A DNA stretch of 64,000 bases from Paenibacillus sp. BK033 (GCF_004345425.1 NZ_SLVP01000002.1:310001-374000); one strand, 5' to 3'; shown: positions 1 to 9,738, numbered from the stretch's first letter. Notes: generated by a model from the sequence alone, not told the origin. Numbers and translations are program-made.

Positions 1-2975
1 TCGATCGATTTGCACCTTTTCTTCCCTTACCTCTCCAACATTCCCTGCTTGGTCAATGGTCCTTGCGCTGATCGTCGTCACGCCCTCGGCTTCAATGTCA
101 ACCGTTTCGGAGTAGATCGTCCAATCCTTGGTTGTTGCCCCGGATAATCGGTACTCCGTTCGGCTTTCTCCCGATCCCCCTTGGTCTTCGCCGGACGCTA
201 TCTCGACATTCACCCGATCCGCCGAAACCCAACCCGGTTTATTAATAACGATTTCCGGCGCGGTTGGGGCCGTTTTATCGAGGTAAACGTTTTGTTCCGC
301 AATGTCGCTTATATTGCCTGCCTGATCCAACGTTCTTGCTTGAATCCTCGTCTTGCCTTCGGCAGTCACCTTAAATTTGCCGGCATAAGTCGTCCAATCC
401 GCGTCAACCGCGTCCGTCAAGCGATATTCGGTACGGCTTATCCCGGATAAAGAATCGTTCCCCGGCGTAATCGTCACTTCTGCGGCAGAATTAGACCAGT
501 TAGATGGGAAGACCTCAATTTCAGGCTGCCCGGGAGCACTTCGGTCAATCTGAACCGTCGCTTTAGAGACTGTTCCTTTGTTGCCCGCTTTGTCTATCGT
601 TCTTGCATACACCTCGGTTTGACCTTCCCCGGTTACGATAACGGGTCCCGTGTAAGTCACCCAATCCGAATTGGCAGCTCCCGTCAGGCTATACTCCACT
701 GCATTCACTCCGGATCCTCCGTTATCGGTTCCGGCCGTTGCGGTCACCGTCACACGGTCTCCCGCATTCCAGCCGGCTGCGTCAGGAGTCAGTAACGTTG
801 CTCCGGGCGGCGTGAAATCCAGCCTCTGGATTTCCACCGCCTCCTCGCTAATGTTCCCTGCCTTGTCTACCGTCCTGGCTGTAACGGTTGTTTCGCCTTC
901 CTTCGCAATCGGAATAGGTGCCGTATACGCCGTCCAGCCCAGCGTGATTGCACCGGACAGCTTATATTCGACCCGATCCGCCGATGAGGCGCTGTCCGCG
1001 CCGGCCGTCAACGTTACGGAAACGGATGCTCCGGACCAGGTTCCGCCTGCAGGGCTTATAGCGGGAGCCGCGGGCGAGGTTCTGTCCAGCTTCACGATCC
1101 CTGTCGTAACAGGCCCTATATTGCCTGCCTGGTCTATCGTTCTTGCGCTTACCGATGTCTCGCCTTCGGCGGATACGGAAATCTGGCCCGTATACGTTGA
1201 CCAAGCAAGCGTAGTGGCACCGCTCAAGCTATACTCCGTACGGCTGGCGCCCGAACCGCTATCGGTTCCCGCGATAACGGTAACCTTAACGGAAGCTGCG
1301 TTTGTCCAGCTTAATGCATCCGGCGTTACGGCCGGAGCCGCGGGCTTTGTTTTGTCCACTTTGACTGTCACCGGAGCCGCCGTGCTTGTGTTGCCGGCTT
1401 GATCGATTGTTCTTGCTTCAACGGTTGTCTGTCCTTCCGCGCTTATCGATACTGTTCCGGAATACGTTGTCCAGCCTTTAACGGTTGCTCCGGACAGCTT
1501 GTATTCCGTTTTGTTCACGCCCGATCCGCTGGCGTCGGTTCCCGGAGCAACGGTTACCGCCACATCCGACGATCTCCAATCCGTTGCCGAAGCCGCAATT
1601 ACCGGCGCGGTTGGCTTTGTCTTGTCTATGGATACGACGGTCGTTCGTTCATTGCTTATATTGCCTGCTTGATCTATCGTTCTGGCGTGAATCGTTGTCT
1701 GTCCTTCCGAACTGATCAGCACAGTCCCCGCGTAGGCGGCCCAATCCGCTGTTGTTGCTCCGCTTAGGCTAAACTCGGTCCGGGCAGCGCCCGAACCGCC
1801 GCTATCCGTTCCGGCTGCTATTGTAATCGTTACGTTGGAAGCCGACCATGTTCCGCTGGAAGGCGTTATGACGGGAGCCGCTGGTGCCGTTCGATCGATT
1901 TTTACGACGGTTGCCGTTACCGAGCTTATGTTATTGGCATTATCCACCGTTCTTGCGCTTAGCGTGGTCTGCCCTTCCGCGCTGACCGTAATCTGTCCGG
2001 TATAGGTCGTCCATCCAAGCGTCGACGCACCGCTTAAGCTGTATTCGGTTCTATTGACGCCGGAGCCTCCGTCCGTTCCTCCGGCGACCGTTACTTTGAC
2101 GGAAGCCGCATTTGTCCAGCTCGCCGTATTCGGTGTTACGGCTGGAGCAGTTGGCTGCGATTTATCCACCTTTACGTTTACCGTACTGCTTGTTCCAATA
2201 TTGCCGGCGTTATCAACGGTTCTTGCTTCAACGGTCGTCTGTCCGTCCGCCCCGATTAGGATGGGACCGTTGTAGGTGGACCAATTCAAGTTGGACGCGC
2301 CAGTCAGCCTGTATTCGGTCCGGTTAACGCCGGAGCCTCCCGTATCTATTCCGGCAAGGGCGGTTACGGTAACGTCCGTACCGCTCCAACCGCTCGAGGC
2401 TGGCGTAAGGCTAGGCGCTGCAGGCGGTGCTTTGTCGATCATAATGACGGCAGTTCCTTCAGCGCTTGTATTGCCTGCGTTATCGACAGCCCTTACATGG
2501 ACGGTCGTTTGTCCTTGGGCGAGTATCGAAAAACCGGCGGTATACGGTTTCCAATCCTGGGTAACGACGCCGGACAGGCTGTATTCAATCCTTTGGACGC
2601 CGGAGCCGCTTGGGTCCGAGGATGACGAGAACGAGGCGGATACGGATTTCGAACTCCAGCCTGTTTCCGACAAGCTGATTGTTGGCGTTAAAGGCGGCGT
2701 CCGGTCAATCTTCACAACCGCGGTTGTAATAGTGCTTGTATTCCCGGCATTGTCTACCGTTCTCGCGGATACCGTTGTTTGTCCCGGATTCGAGATTCTT
2801 ATAGGATCGCTGCCATTGTATGAAGTCCAGCTGACGGAGGTAGCGCCTGTCAGACTGTACTCCGTTCGGTTAACCCCCGTTTCCGTATCCGTTCCCGGCA
2901 CTATGGATACCTCTGCATCGGAAGGGCTCCATTCGCCGCTCACTCCCGTAATGGTTGGTGCTGTAGGAGGATTAA
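1..2975 (-). repeat. About 11 tandem repeats of about 270 bp inside the kelch/Ig-like gene
   Basis: The codons for the D(N/Q)AGN motif recur near 41, 313, 583, 853, 1119, 1390, 1660, 1930, 2200, 2470 and 2740, and the KIDRT linker recurs with the same spacing. Each unit is therefore 90 codons. Copies have diverged at many third positions and in the strands between motifs, so this is an old domain array. The array continues past the left edge, so the copy number is a minimum. Confidence 0.85.
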
Positions 2976-3969
2976 AATCGAAGGTCAGCTTGTACATCTT
3001 GGTATTGTCCGTATAGTCCCTGTCATTATAACCGCCTACGATATAAACGTCAGATCCAATAGGGATAAGACTGGTATTCGTCAAATGATTCGGATTCTCA
3101 ACATCGCTTGTCCAAGTATTCGTCGCCGGATCATACAAATAGAAATTGTAATTGCCCATGACCAATACTTTACCGTTGGGAAGCGTTACTTGCGAATGCC
3201 TGAAAAAGATGTCCATTCCGGAATAGGGCAGACTTGCCACCTTGGTCCAGGTATTGGCTGCAGGATCATAGATATAAGAATCAAAGGAATACACATATCC
3301 GCTAAGCCCGCCTGTAAGCAATACGCGTCCGTCCTTTAGAGTACTCTGGGCAGCGCCGTATATGCCCCTCGGAAGAGGAGCAGCCTCATCCCAACGGTCG
3401 GCTGCGGGATTATAAATATAGGCGTTGTTGTACAGAATCGAGCCTGAACTGGCGGAATAAATCTCGTTTGCTCCTCCTACGGCTAACACGCGGCCGTCAA
3501 GAAGCGTGCTCTGGGAATGTCCCAGCACCGTATGAGGGAATTTCGCGGCATTTGTCCAAGTGTTTGCGGAAGGATTATACATGCGTACAGCATCGTTATA
3601 GACGTAGCCTACATTATTCATAAACGCATTTCCGCCAATGGCAAGCACGCTGCCGTTTGGCAGCATGGATTGCGCATGATAGGCGACAGGCAAAGCTGGC
3701 GCATTCGAAGACCAGGTTTGAGTAGCCGTATCGAAGACGTACGCGTTCTTGGAAAAAGAATTGTTTCTTGCGTTCTGTCCCCCGGTTAAGAGAATCTTGT
3801 TCCCTCCAACCGCGCTTGCCATAGCTCCGGGAAGCAGCTCCGGCGGGTTAAAAGCCGAGGGCAGCTCTTCCACCGAGACGGCGGCAAATGCCGTTTTTTC
3901 ACCTCCCGTCGGCAAGAATACAAAAGCAATTGCGATGAGCAATAGCATAGAGCTTATTTTACGAAACAC
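1..3969 (-). CDS. Secreted kelch-repeat protein with tandem Ig-like/OmpL47-type repeats (C-terminus beyond the window)
   Basis: The frame is open from a GTG at 3969 to the left edge, 1323 codons, so the C-terminus is missing. The GTG is chosen because GAGGAGGA lies about 8 bases upstream. Residues 1-30 form a signal peptide (basic start MFRK, hydrophobic core, ending near TAFAA). Residues about 45-330 hold roughly six kelch units, seen as GG doublets (LLTGGQN, LAIGGN, LAVGGAN, LLTGGL, YIVGGYN) each followed by a YxxxxxxW-type strand (YNPSANTW, YDPAANTW), suggesting a beta-propeller. From about residue 335 there are tandem 90-residue modules containing a YSLTG strand, an RxxDNAGN motif and a VKIDRTPP linker, as in OmpL47-type/bacterial Ig-like modules. 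A surface or secreted binding role is inferred. An SLH anchor or enzyme domain could lie in the unseen C-terminus. No partner gene is apparent, and the next gene is separated by a terminator. Confidence 0.85.
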   Translation of the reverse strand, partial: MFRKISSMLLLIAIAFVFLPTGGEKTAFAAVSVEELPSAFNPPELLPGAMASAVGGNKILLTGGQNARNNSFSKNAYVFDTATQTWSSNAPALPVAYHAQSMLPNGSVLAIGGNAFMNNVGYVYNDAVRMYNPSANTWTNAAKFPHTVLGHSQSTLLDGRVLAVGGANEIYSASSGSILYNNAYIYNPAADRWDEAAPLPRGIYGAAQSTLKDGRVLLTGGLSGYVYSFDSYIYDPAANTWTKVASLPYSGMDIFFRHSQVTLPNGKVLVMGNYNFYLYDPATNTWTSDVENPNHLTNTSLIPIGSDVYIVGGYNDRDYTDNTKMYKLTFDFNPPTAPTITGVSGEWSPSDAEVSIVPGTDTETGVNRTEYSLTGATSVSWTSYNGSDPIRISNPGQTTVSARTVDNAGNTSTITTAVVKIDRTPPLTPTISLSETGWSSKSVSASFSSSSDPSGSGVQRIEYSLSGVVTQDWKPYTAGFSILAQGQTTVHVRAVDNAGNTSAEGTAVIMIDKAPPAAPSLTPASSGWSGTDVTVTALAGIDTGGSGVNRTEYRLTGASNLNWSTYNGPILIGADGQTTVEARTVDNAGNIGTSSTVNVKVDKSQPTAPAVTPNTASWTNAASVKVTVAGGTDGGSGVNRTEYSLSGASTLGWTTYTGQITVSAEGQTTLSARTVDNANNISSVTATVVKIDRTAPAAPVITPSSGTWSASNVTITIAAGTDSGGSGAARTEFSLSGATTADWAAYAGTVLISSEGQTTIHARTIDQAGNISNERTTVVSIDKTKPTAPVIAASATDWRSSDVAVTVAPGTDASGSGVNKTEYKLSGATVKGWTTYSGTVSISAEGQTTVEARTIDQAGNTSTAAPVTVKVDKTKPAAPAVTPDALSWTNAASVKVTVIAGTDSGSGASRTEYSLSGATTLAWSTYTGQISVSAEGETSVSARTIDQAGNIGPVTTGIVKLDRTSPAAPAISPAGGTWSGASVSVTLTAGADSASSADRVEYKLSGAITLGWTAYTAPIPIAKEGETTVTARTVDKAGNISEEAVEIQRLDFTPPGATLLTPDAAGWNAGDRVTVTATAGTDNGGSGVNAVEYSLTGAANSDWVTYTGPVIVTGEGQTEVYARTIDKAGNKGTVSKATVQIDRSAPGQPEIEVFPSNWSNSAAEVTITPGNDSLSGISRTEYRLTDAVDADWTTYAGKFKVTAEGKTRIQARTLDQAGNISDIAEQNVYLDKTAPTAPEIVINKPGWVSADRVNVEIASGEDQGGSGESRTEYRLSGATTKDWTIYSETVDIEAEGVTTISARTIDQAGNVGEVREEKVQIDR

Positions 3970-4043
3970 AATCTTCGTCCTCCTCTAACTGAATGAGCAG
4001 GACAAGCTTAGCAAATATCATTTTCGGAACCAATTAACTTTAG

Positions 4044-4106
4044 TTAACTGCATGAAATATTTTTTTGTTTTTCCCTTTCCGACTCGCGGTATTGCGCCGG
4101 TGTAAG
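4044..4106 (-). pseudogene. Possible remnant of an AraC-family regulator C-terminus
   Basis: On the minus strand one frame reads LTPAQYRESEREKQK and stops shortly after. This resembles the conserved end of AraC/XylS proteins (GMTPxxYR). A stop codon immediately precedes it, and no helix-turn-helix is found upstream in any frame. It is about 20 codons long and could be chance. Confidence 0.25.
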
Positions 4107-4156
4107 CTACGTGGATTACATGAATCGGACTTATCCGGATATTATGCAATGGCACT

Positions 4157-4190
4157 AAAAAACGCTGCCGCGCCAATGCGCAGCAGCGTC
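4157..4190 (-). terminator. Rho-independent terminator of the serine hydrolase gene
   Basis: Read on the minus strand, the arms ACGCTGCTGCGC and GGCGCGGCAGCGT form a near-perfect GC-rich hairpin followed by a run of six T. It begins 8 bases after the stop codon of the hydrolase. Confidence 0.85.
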
Positions 4191-4197
4191 TTCCTTC

Positions 4198-5370
4198 TTA
4201 TAACGTGCTCATCACAATATTACGGAGCTTCCGAGTCAACGGCGTTGTGCCCGCATCCTTCTTCTGAATCATAAGCAGAATCGTCAATCCCTCTTGCGGG
4301 AAATTGCCGAAGTATGCACCTAGCCAGCCATCCCAGCCATACTCTCCCGGACTTGCCAGAATTCCCGTAATCTTCGTGTCCGTGACAACGCGCATCAAAT
4401 TCCCATAGCTGTGGCCGGACATTGTATGCCAGGCGTCAAAGGCAGGCTGCTGACGGTCATTTAACGTTCCCGACGTTAAATATTGAACCGTTCTTGGACG
4501 CAAGATTCGTATGCCGTCCAAGCTTCCTTGGTTTAGCAGCATGGTCGTAAATTTCGCCGCGTCGTCAATCGTGGAGACAAGTCCCGCTCCACCGGATTCG
4601 AAAGCCGGCTCACGATCCATTTGATGAATAATGCCCAGATGATTGCCGGTAAAGAGGCTCATTCCGCCTTGCTCGCTTGCGTACGTCTTGACAAGACGCC
4701 CTCTCTTCTCTTCCGGCAGCCAGAAGCCCGTATCCTTCATGCCAAGCGGGCCGAAAATTTCCTTCTGCAAAAACTCGCCAAAGCGCATGCCGCTTACCAC
4801 TTCGACAATTGCGCCAAGCACATCGGCCGATGTGCCGTAAGCCCAGGAAGTTCCCGGCTGGAAGGCAAGCGGGCCTTCGCCAAGCTTGTTCATCGCTTCT
4901 ACGGTGCCCAACGGAGCTTCCCCGAGCAGCCGCTCGCCAATCTCTCTGAACAGAGCCTCCGTTGCTTGTCCGGCCGCGTTGGTGCCGCCGTATACAAGGC
5001 CGCAAGTCATATCGAGCAGGTCATGAATATTCATTTCCCGCTCCACGGGCACGAGCCCGCCATTCGCCTCGGCATGCTGATTTTTGAAGCCGGGCAGGTA
5101 TTGACTGACCGGATCGAACAAATCGATCTCTCCGCGCTCCAGCAGAATCATGACAGCCGTTGCCGTAACCGGCTTCGTCATCGAGTACAAACGGAAGATC
5201 GTATTCCGTTCTACCGGGCGTCCCGTTTCGCGGTCGGCCAATCCGTCCTCATGATAAAAGATTTCTTCGCCGTCTTTAATGACCATAAAGCTGGCGCCTG
5301 CTACCTCGTTGTTTTCGATGCTTTTTCTAAGCGTTGCCTTGATCTGGCTGACTGCTGTCTGATCCAACAT
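4198..5370 (-). CDS. Serine hydrolase, class C beta-lactamase/esterase family (S12-like)
   Basis: A 390-residue serine hydrolase of the beta-lactamase/penicillin-binding-like family. The nucleophile motif SxxK is seen as SMTK in LYSMTKPVTATA near residue 70. The second motif is probably the tyrosine of WAYGTSADVLG, and the third is near the WLG of GWDGWLGAYFG, where KTG stands in true penicillin-binding proteins. There is no signal peptide, so it is probably cytoplasmic and more likely an esterase or peptidase than an antibiotic-resistance enzyme. The ATG at 5370 is preferred over a TTG 24 bases upstream because AAAAGGAG stands before it. It is the last gene of the fucoside cluster, about 86 bases after GH95, and ends at a strong terminator. 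Its substrate is unknown. Confidence 0.88.
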   Translation of the reverse strand: MLDQTAVSQIKATLRKSIENNEVAGASFMVIKDGEEIFYHEDGLADRETGRPVERNTIFRLYSMTKPVTATAVMILLERGEIDLFDPVSQYLPGFKNQHAEANGGLVPVEREMNIHDLLDMTCGLVYGGTNAAGQATEALFREIGERLLGEAPLGTVEAMNKLGEGPLAFQPGTSWAYGTSADVLGAIVEVVSGMRFGEFLQKEIFGPLGMKDTGFWLPEEKRGRLVKTYASEQGGMSLFTGNHLGIIHQMDREPAFESGGAGLVSTIDDAAKFTTMLLNQGSLDGIRILRPRTVQYLTSGTLNDRQQPAFDAWHTMSGHSYGNLMRVVTDTKITGILASPGEYGWDGWLGAYFGNFPQEGLTILLMIQKKDAGTTPLTRKLRNIVMSTL

Positions 5371-5456
5371 GATGAATAATCTCCTTTTTTCCAATCGCTT
5401 CCTCTGACCAAAAATGTATTCGCTAAAGGAAGGGCAAACTCCTCTTCAATCCCTCG

Positions 5457-7829
5457 TTACGCCCTGCTCAATTTGTATCGACCGCCTGCAACAGTCTCGA
5501 AAGACAATAATCCTTGCTCATCCAACGTTCCTGTAATGGCTATGCCGCCCGATTCTATTTGAAGCGCGGCTGCAGACCGAACACGGCAGATTCCGCCCGA
5601 GTTGGATACGACTTCCGCGGCTTTAACCGTTCCGTCTTCCCACTGGAGCGATACGTCGAAATGGCCTCTCGCACGCAAACCCTTTACGTACCCTTGCGGC
5701 CAGGCATCCGGGAGGGATGGCAGGAGCTCCAAGTAGCCCTTATGGGATTGCACAAGCAGCTCGGCAATCCCGGAAGTCGCAGCGAAGTTGCCGTCAATCT
5801 GGAATGGCGGATGGGCGTCAAACAGATTGCCGTATACGCCGCCATGATGATAATTGGTGCTGCCTTCCTCGACTAGAGTCAATAGATTCGACAACAGCCC
5901 GAGCGCTCGGTTGCCGTTGCCGAAACGCGCCCATAATCCGACCTTCCAGCCCAGACTCCAGCCCGTTCCGCCGTCTCCTCGAATTTCGAGGGAACGCTGA
6001 GCCGCTGCCATCAGCTCCGGAGTCTCCTCCCACGACAGCTGCCGTCCCGGATATACGCCGAACAAATGAGAAACGTGGCGGTGGAATTGATCCTCGTCTT
6101 CGAAATCCTTCGACCATTCCTGTAGTCTTCCGTTTTCGCCGATTTGCAGCGGGTGCAGCCGGCTGCGCGTTTCGACAAGCCGCTCCCTAAATGGTTCATC
6201 CATGCCAAGTATGGTTGAAGCCTCAATCAGATTCGTGAACAGATCCCAGATGAGCGACAAATCCATGGTGGAAGCAGCGCTGACCGCAGCCAGGCCTTCA
6301 GCCGTACGGAACTTATGCTCCGGGGAGGTGGATGGCGACGTGATCAATCGTCCTTCCTTGTCTTCATGCAGCCAGTCCAGGCAGAATAGCGCCGCCTCTT
6401 TCATGACCGGGTAAGCCTTCTCCCGCAGAAACGACTCGTCTAATCCAAATGCGTAATGCTCCCATAAATGCTGGCAGAGCCATACGCCGCCCATCGGCCA
6501 GAACGCCCAGCCCGGATCCCCGTGACCGTAATCGCCAGCAGGCGAAGACTGGCACCAAATATCGCTGTTATGATGCGCGGTCCAGCCCGCAGCGCCGTAG
6601 TTCATGGCAGCGGTTCTCCGGCCGTTCTTGGACAGGTTCTCAATGAAATCCAGCAGCGGCGTATGACAATCGGCCAGGTTGCAGGTTTCCGCAGGCCAGT
6701 AATTCATCTCCGCATTAATGTTAAGCGTATAATTGCTGCTCCATGGCGCTCTTGTCTCTTCGTTCCAAATCCCTTGCAGGTTGGCGGGTTGGGTACCTTT
6801 GCGGGAGCTTCCGATCATCAAATAGCGGCCGTAATGATAGAGCAGCTCGACAAGACCCGGATCGCTTGCCCCGTAATCCCGGATTCGCGCGTCTGTCGGA
6901 TAATCTGGCGGCGCAGCCGATTCGCCAAGGCTAAGCTCCACGCGATTAAACAGCCCCTGATGATCCTCCACATGTCTTTGCAGCAGCGATTCATAGGAAA
7001 GCTTCTGTGCCTGCTCCAGATAAGCGGAAGCTGCCGCCGACTCATCTTTGCCTTCGCTTCCCGGTAAACGGTCATAGCCGTTAAAGCTTGTTGCCGCGCT
7101 GAACATAAGGGTGACAGCCGTCGCGCCCGCAACGCGTAATCCGTCATGTCCGTAAGATACTTGTCCTCCCTCCAGCCGGGCTGCCAATCGGCCTTCAAAG
7201 CGCATTGCGTTGGCACTGCCCGGCTCGCCATACCTAACAGGCATGTCCGTGTCGTAGTAACTCGGGTCCACATGCTCCGGCGCGTCTCCGCGCAATATCA
7301 GGCTATGCTTGTCAAAAGCCGTCTCGTAACGCAGCGGGCTCTCAAGCCGGGCAAGGAAATTCAGCTTCCCCGGCTGACTCGCTTCAATACGAAGCACAAC
7401 GACCTGATCCGGATAAGATACAAACAAACGTCTAGTATAAGTCACGTTGCCGATTTGATACTCAACCGTTGAGGTCGCATCATCAAGATGGAGCGCTCTC
7501 CGGTAATTTTTCATCGTGTTCCCGTGCAGGAACTTTATATAAAGATCTGCCATCGGCAAGTAGGATTGCGTATAAGTCCCCATCATCTGTTTGCATAATC
7601 GGTCGGCTGCCGCAAATTGTCCCTCTTCGATCAGCTTTCTGACTTCGGGAAGCAATTTGACAGCGTTATCATTATCTCCGTAGCGGGGACCGCCGGACCA
7701 GAGGGTATCTTCGTTTAACTGGATGCGTTCCATTTCCGATCCGCCAAACATCATCGCTCCAAGACGTCCGTTGCCGGTTGGCAGCGCGTCGGTCCATCTG
7801 ACCGATGGACGGTTGTATTGCAGCTTCAT
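5457..7829 (-). CDS. GH95 alpha-L-fucosidase
   Basis: The protein of 790 residues has the size and landmarks of glycoside hydrolase family 95: the N-terminal LPTGNGRLGAMMFGG and NEDTLWSGGP segments, the central NLQGIWNE and TLNINAEMNYWPAE segments of the catalytic (alpha/alpha)6 barrel, and the late IDGNFAATSGIAELLVQS segment carrying the conserved Asp/Asn. The family hydrolyses terminal alpha-L-fucosides (some members alpha-L-galactosides) with inversion. No signal peptide is visible, so it would act on imported oligosaccharides. Two starts compete. The ATG at 7838 directly abuts the Shine-Dalgarno, whereas the ATG at 7829 lies 10 bases from GGAG and is preferred. It follows the lactonase gene and fits a fucose catabolic operon. 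Confidence 0.92.
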   Translation of the reverse strand: MKLQYNRPSVRWTDALPTGNGRLGAMMFGGSEMERIQLNEDTLWSGGPRYGDNDNAVKLLPEVRKLIEEGQFAAADRLCKQMMGTYTQSYLPMADLYIKFLHGNTMKNYRRALHLDDATSTVEYQIGNVTYTRRLFVSYPDQVVVLRIEASQPGKLNFLARLESPLRYETAFDKHSLILRGDAPEHVDPSYYDTDMPVRYGEPGSANAMRFEGRLAARLEGGQVSYGHDGLRVAGATAVTLMFSAATSFNGYDRLPGSEGKDESAAASAYLEQAQKLSYESLLQRHVEDHQGLFNRVELSLGESAAPPDYPTDARIRDYGASDPGLVELLYHYGRYLMIGSSRKGTQPANLQGIWNEETRAPWSSNYTLNINAEMNYWPAETCNLADCHTPLLDFIENLSKNGRRTAAMNYGAAGWTAHHNSDIWCQSSPAGDYGHGDPGWAFWPMGGVWLCQHLWEHYAFGLDESFLREKAYPVMKEAALFCLDWLHEDKEGRLITSPSTSPEHKFRTAEGLAAVSAASTMDLSLIWDLFTNLIEASTILGMDEPFRERLVETRSRLHPLQIGENGRLQEWSKDFEDEDQFHRHVSHLFGVYPGRQLSWEETPELMAAAQRSLEIRGDGGTGWSLGWKVGLWARFGNGNRALGLLSNLLTLVEEGSTNYHHGGVYGNLFDAHPPFQIDGNFAATSGIAELLVQSHKGYLELLPSLPDAWPQGYVKGLRARGHFDVSLQWEDGTVKAAEVVSNSGGICRVRSAAALQIESGGIAITGTLDEQGLLSFETVAGGRYKLSRA

Positions 7830-7870
7830 AGCAGTCATGCTCCTTCTTAATAGAAGATATAAGGTAAAAT

Positions 7871-8704
7871 CTACGAGCTTATTCCGTAAAATCTTATACA
7901 GTTCCCGCCTAATACAAGAGATCTATCTTCTTCCGAAAAATCTTTAAGGTAATTCTTAACTATAGTTATCGTCTGCTCATACGTACCGCTTAAGGTGCAG
8001 ACCGGCCAGTCCGAGCCAATCATCAGCCTTTCGGCTCCAAAGCATTGAAACACGGTATCCAGATAAATTGCGAAATCTTCTTCCTTCCAATTGCCCCATT
8101 CCGCCTCCGTTACCATGCCGGACAGCTTGCAATACACATTCGGATAAGCTGCGAGTCTCGCCAGATCCTGTGCCCAAGGCTCAAGCCCTTTATTCGCGAT
8201 ATCCGGCTTCGCGATATGATCAAGCACAAAGGGCTGCTTAGGGAATTGCCCTGCGAGCTCGGCAGCATAAGGAAGATGCTTGGGAAACAGCAGCAAATCG
8301 TAAGTTAAGCCGTACTTTTCCAGAGAGGCTATGCCATTCCTGAAATCCTCCCTCAAGAGAAAGCGATCATCCGGTTCGTCATGCACCACATGACGGACCC
8401 CCTTTAGCAAAGGGTGATTGCCATATTGCTCAAGCTGCCGATCAATTTCCGGCGAACACAAATCTACCCAACCTACAACGCCTTTTATCTCGGAATAACG
8501 TTCGGCCAAGGACAAGAGCCATTCCGTTTCCTGAAGAGACTGCCGGGCTTGAACGGCAATGGATCCGTCAAAGCCGTTTTGCAAAAGCAAGGGCTTCAAA
8601 TGCTCCGGCAGAAAATCCGTCTGAATCGCCTTATGCTGCCCGGACATCCAACCATAATCCTGCTCGTTGTATATCCAGAAATGCTGATGGGAATCTATTC
8701 TCAT
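7871..8704 (-). CDS. Amidohydrolase-2 family lactonase (probable L-fuconolactonase)
   Basis: A 277-residue TIM-barrel amidohydrolase. The metal-binding N-terminal motif is HQHFW (residues 6-10), followed by a conserved VQARQSLQETEWLL, an HVVHDEPDD segment, VLDHIAKP, KLSGM and the late GSDWPVC motif. This is the pattern of the L-fucono-/L-rhamnono-1,4-lactonase group. The expected reaction is opening of an aldonolactone, here most likely L-fuconolactone, given the neighbouring GH95 and dehydrogenases. The ATG at 8704 is chosen because AAGGAGG lies 8 bases upstream; longer start options lack a ribosome site. It begins 17 bases after the upstream dehydrogenase, so the two are probably co-translated. 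Confidence 0.88.
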   Translation of the reverse strand: MRIDSHQHFWIYNEQDYGWMSGQHKAIQTDFLPEHLKPLLLQNGFDGSIAVQARQSLQETEWLLSLAERYSEIKGVVGWVDLCSPEIDRQLEQYGNHPLLKGVRHVVHDEPDDRFLLREDFRNGIASLEKYGLTYDLLLFPKHLPYAAELAGQFPKQPFVLDHIAKPDIANKGLEPWAQDLARLAAYPNVYCKLSGMVTEAEWGNWKEEDFAIYLDTVFQCFGAERLMIGSDWPVCTLSGTYEQTITIVKNYLKDFSEEDRSLVLGGNCIRFYGISS

Positions 8705-8721
8705 GAGCCGCCTCCTTGTCT

Positions 8722-9738
8722 CTAAGGCCATTCTATCATCGCTTTGATCACTTTGTTAGCGGGATCCAGCCAAGATTCGAAATGATCCGCCATTTCGTCA
8801 AACGGCACAAGATGCGTCACGTAGCCGTCAACATCAATCCCACCGCCGCGGATAACCTCCAGTACATGCCGGCAATCTTCCTTCGTTGCATTGCGGCTTC
8901 CCATTATCGTTAGTTCACGCTTGTGGAATTCGGAATCATCGAATGAAATATGGCCTTTCACTAATCCCACATACACAAGGGTTCCGCCATGAGCAGCGTA
9001 ACGGACGGCCGCGGACATCGAATGGGTATTTCCCGTCGCATCGAATACGATCGTTGGATAATCGCCATTCGTCAAAGCCTCGAGCCGAGAGAAAGGTTCA
9101 TCCAGCGCGTTAACGGTATGATCCGCCTTCGCCCATTCCTTGCAGAATGCCAGACGCTCGTCATTCACGTCCATCGCAATCACGTTTGCCCCGGCATGCT
9201 TGGCGAGAGCCATGATGCCCAATCCGATTGGACCGGCTCCGATCACAAGCACCGTATCGCCTGCGGCCATTCCCGACCTCCGGACGGCATGCGCTCCGAT
9301 ACTGAACGGCTCCACAACGGCGGCTTGCTCCAGGCTTAAGCCGTCCGCTTTCAGCAGATGCGTTACCGGGACCGAAATTTTTTCCCGCATGCCTCCATCC
9401 GCATGCACGCCCAGCACCTGAATCGATGAACAGCAATTTGTTTTTCCTTGCCGGCATGCCGCGCATTTCCCGCAATGCAAATAAGGAATAACACTAACCT
9501 GATCACCGGCTTTGAAGCCTTCCTCGTTATCCGCGATATGTTCGATAATACCCGACAGCTCGTGGCCGAGAATACGCGGATAGGTGAAAAACGGCTGATT
9601 TCCTTTATAAGCATGAAGGTCCGTTCCGCAGATGCCGACCCTTTTAACGGATACAATCGCTTCACCCGGAGTAAACACCGGCTCCTCCAAATCCGCGTAT
9701 CTGAATTGCTCAACTTGCTCGCATACAATCCCCTTCAT
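8722..9738 (-). CDS. Zinc-dependent medium-chain alcohol/polyol dehydrogenase
   Basis: A 338-residue medium-chain dehydrogenase. The catalytic zinc site is CGTDLHAYKG near residue 37 with GHELSG near residue 59. The structural zinc loop is CGKCAACRQGKTNCC. The Rossmann motif is VIGAGPIGLG near residue 165, followed by an acidic residue suggesting NAD(H). It resembles the L-gulonate/L-galactonate and galactitol dehydrogenase branch. In this operon it may oxidise a hydroxyl of a fucose-derived acid, but the exact substrate is not readable from sequence. GGGAGG precedes the ATG. It lies 14 bases downstream of the aldo/keto reductase gene. Confidence 0.88.
   Translation of the reverse strand: MKGIVCEQVEQFRYADLEEPVFTPGEAIVSVKRVGICGTDLHAYKGNQPFFTYPRILGHELSGIIEHIADNEEGFKAGDQVSVIPYLHCGKCAACRQGKTNCCSSIQVLGVHADGGMREKISVPVTHLLKADGLSLEQAAVVEPFSIGAHAVRRSGMAAGDTVLVIGAGPIGLGIMALAKHAGANVIAMDVNDERLAFCKEWAKADHTVNALDEPFSRLEALTNGDYPTIVFDATGNTHSMSAAVRYAAHGGTLVYVGLVKGHISFDDSEFHKRELTIMGSRNATKEDCRHVLEVIRGGGIDVDGYVTHLVPFDEMADHFESWLDPANKVIKAMIEWP

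Noticed and set aside
1..2975. Periodic repeats considered as a CRISPR array
   Set aside because: The unit is 270 bases, coding, and varies throughout; CRISPR repeats are 20-40 bases with unique spacers and are not translated.
671..3016. Plus-strand frames of 243 and 246 codons over the Ig-like repeat array
   Set aside because: Antisense shadows of the 270-base repeats; their apparent repeat structure mirrors the real minus-strand domain array.
4621..5379. 252-codon plus-strand frame opposite the serine hydrolase
   Set aside because: No ribosome site or known motif, and fully covered by the hydrolase gene, which carries the SxxK motif and a good ribosome site.
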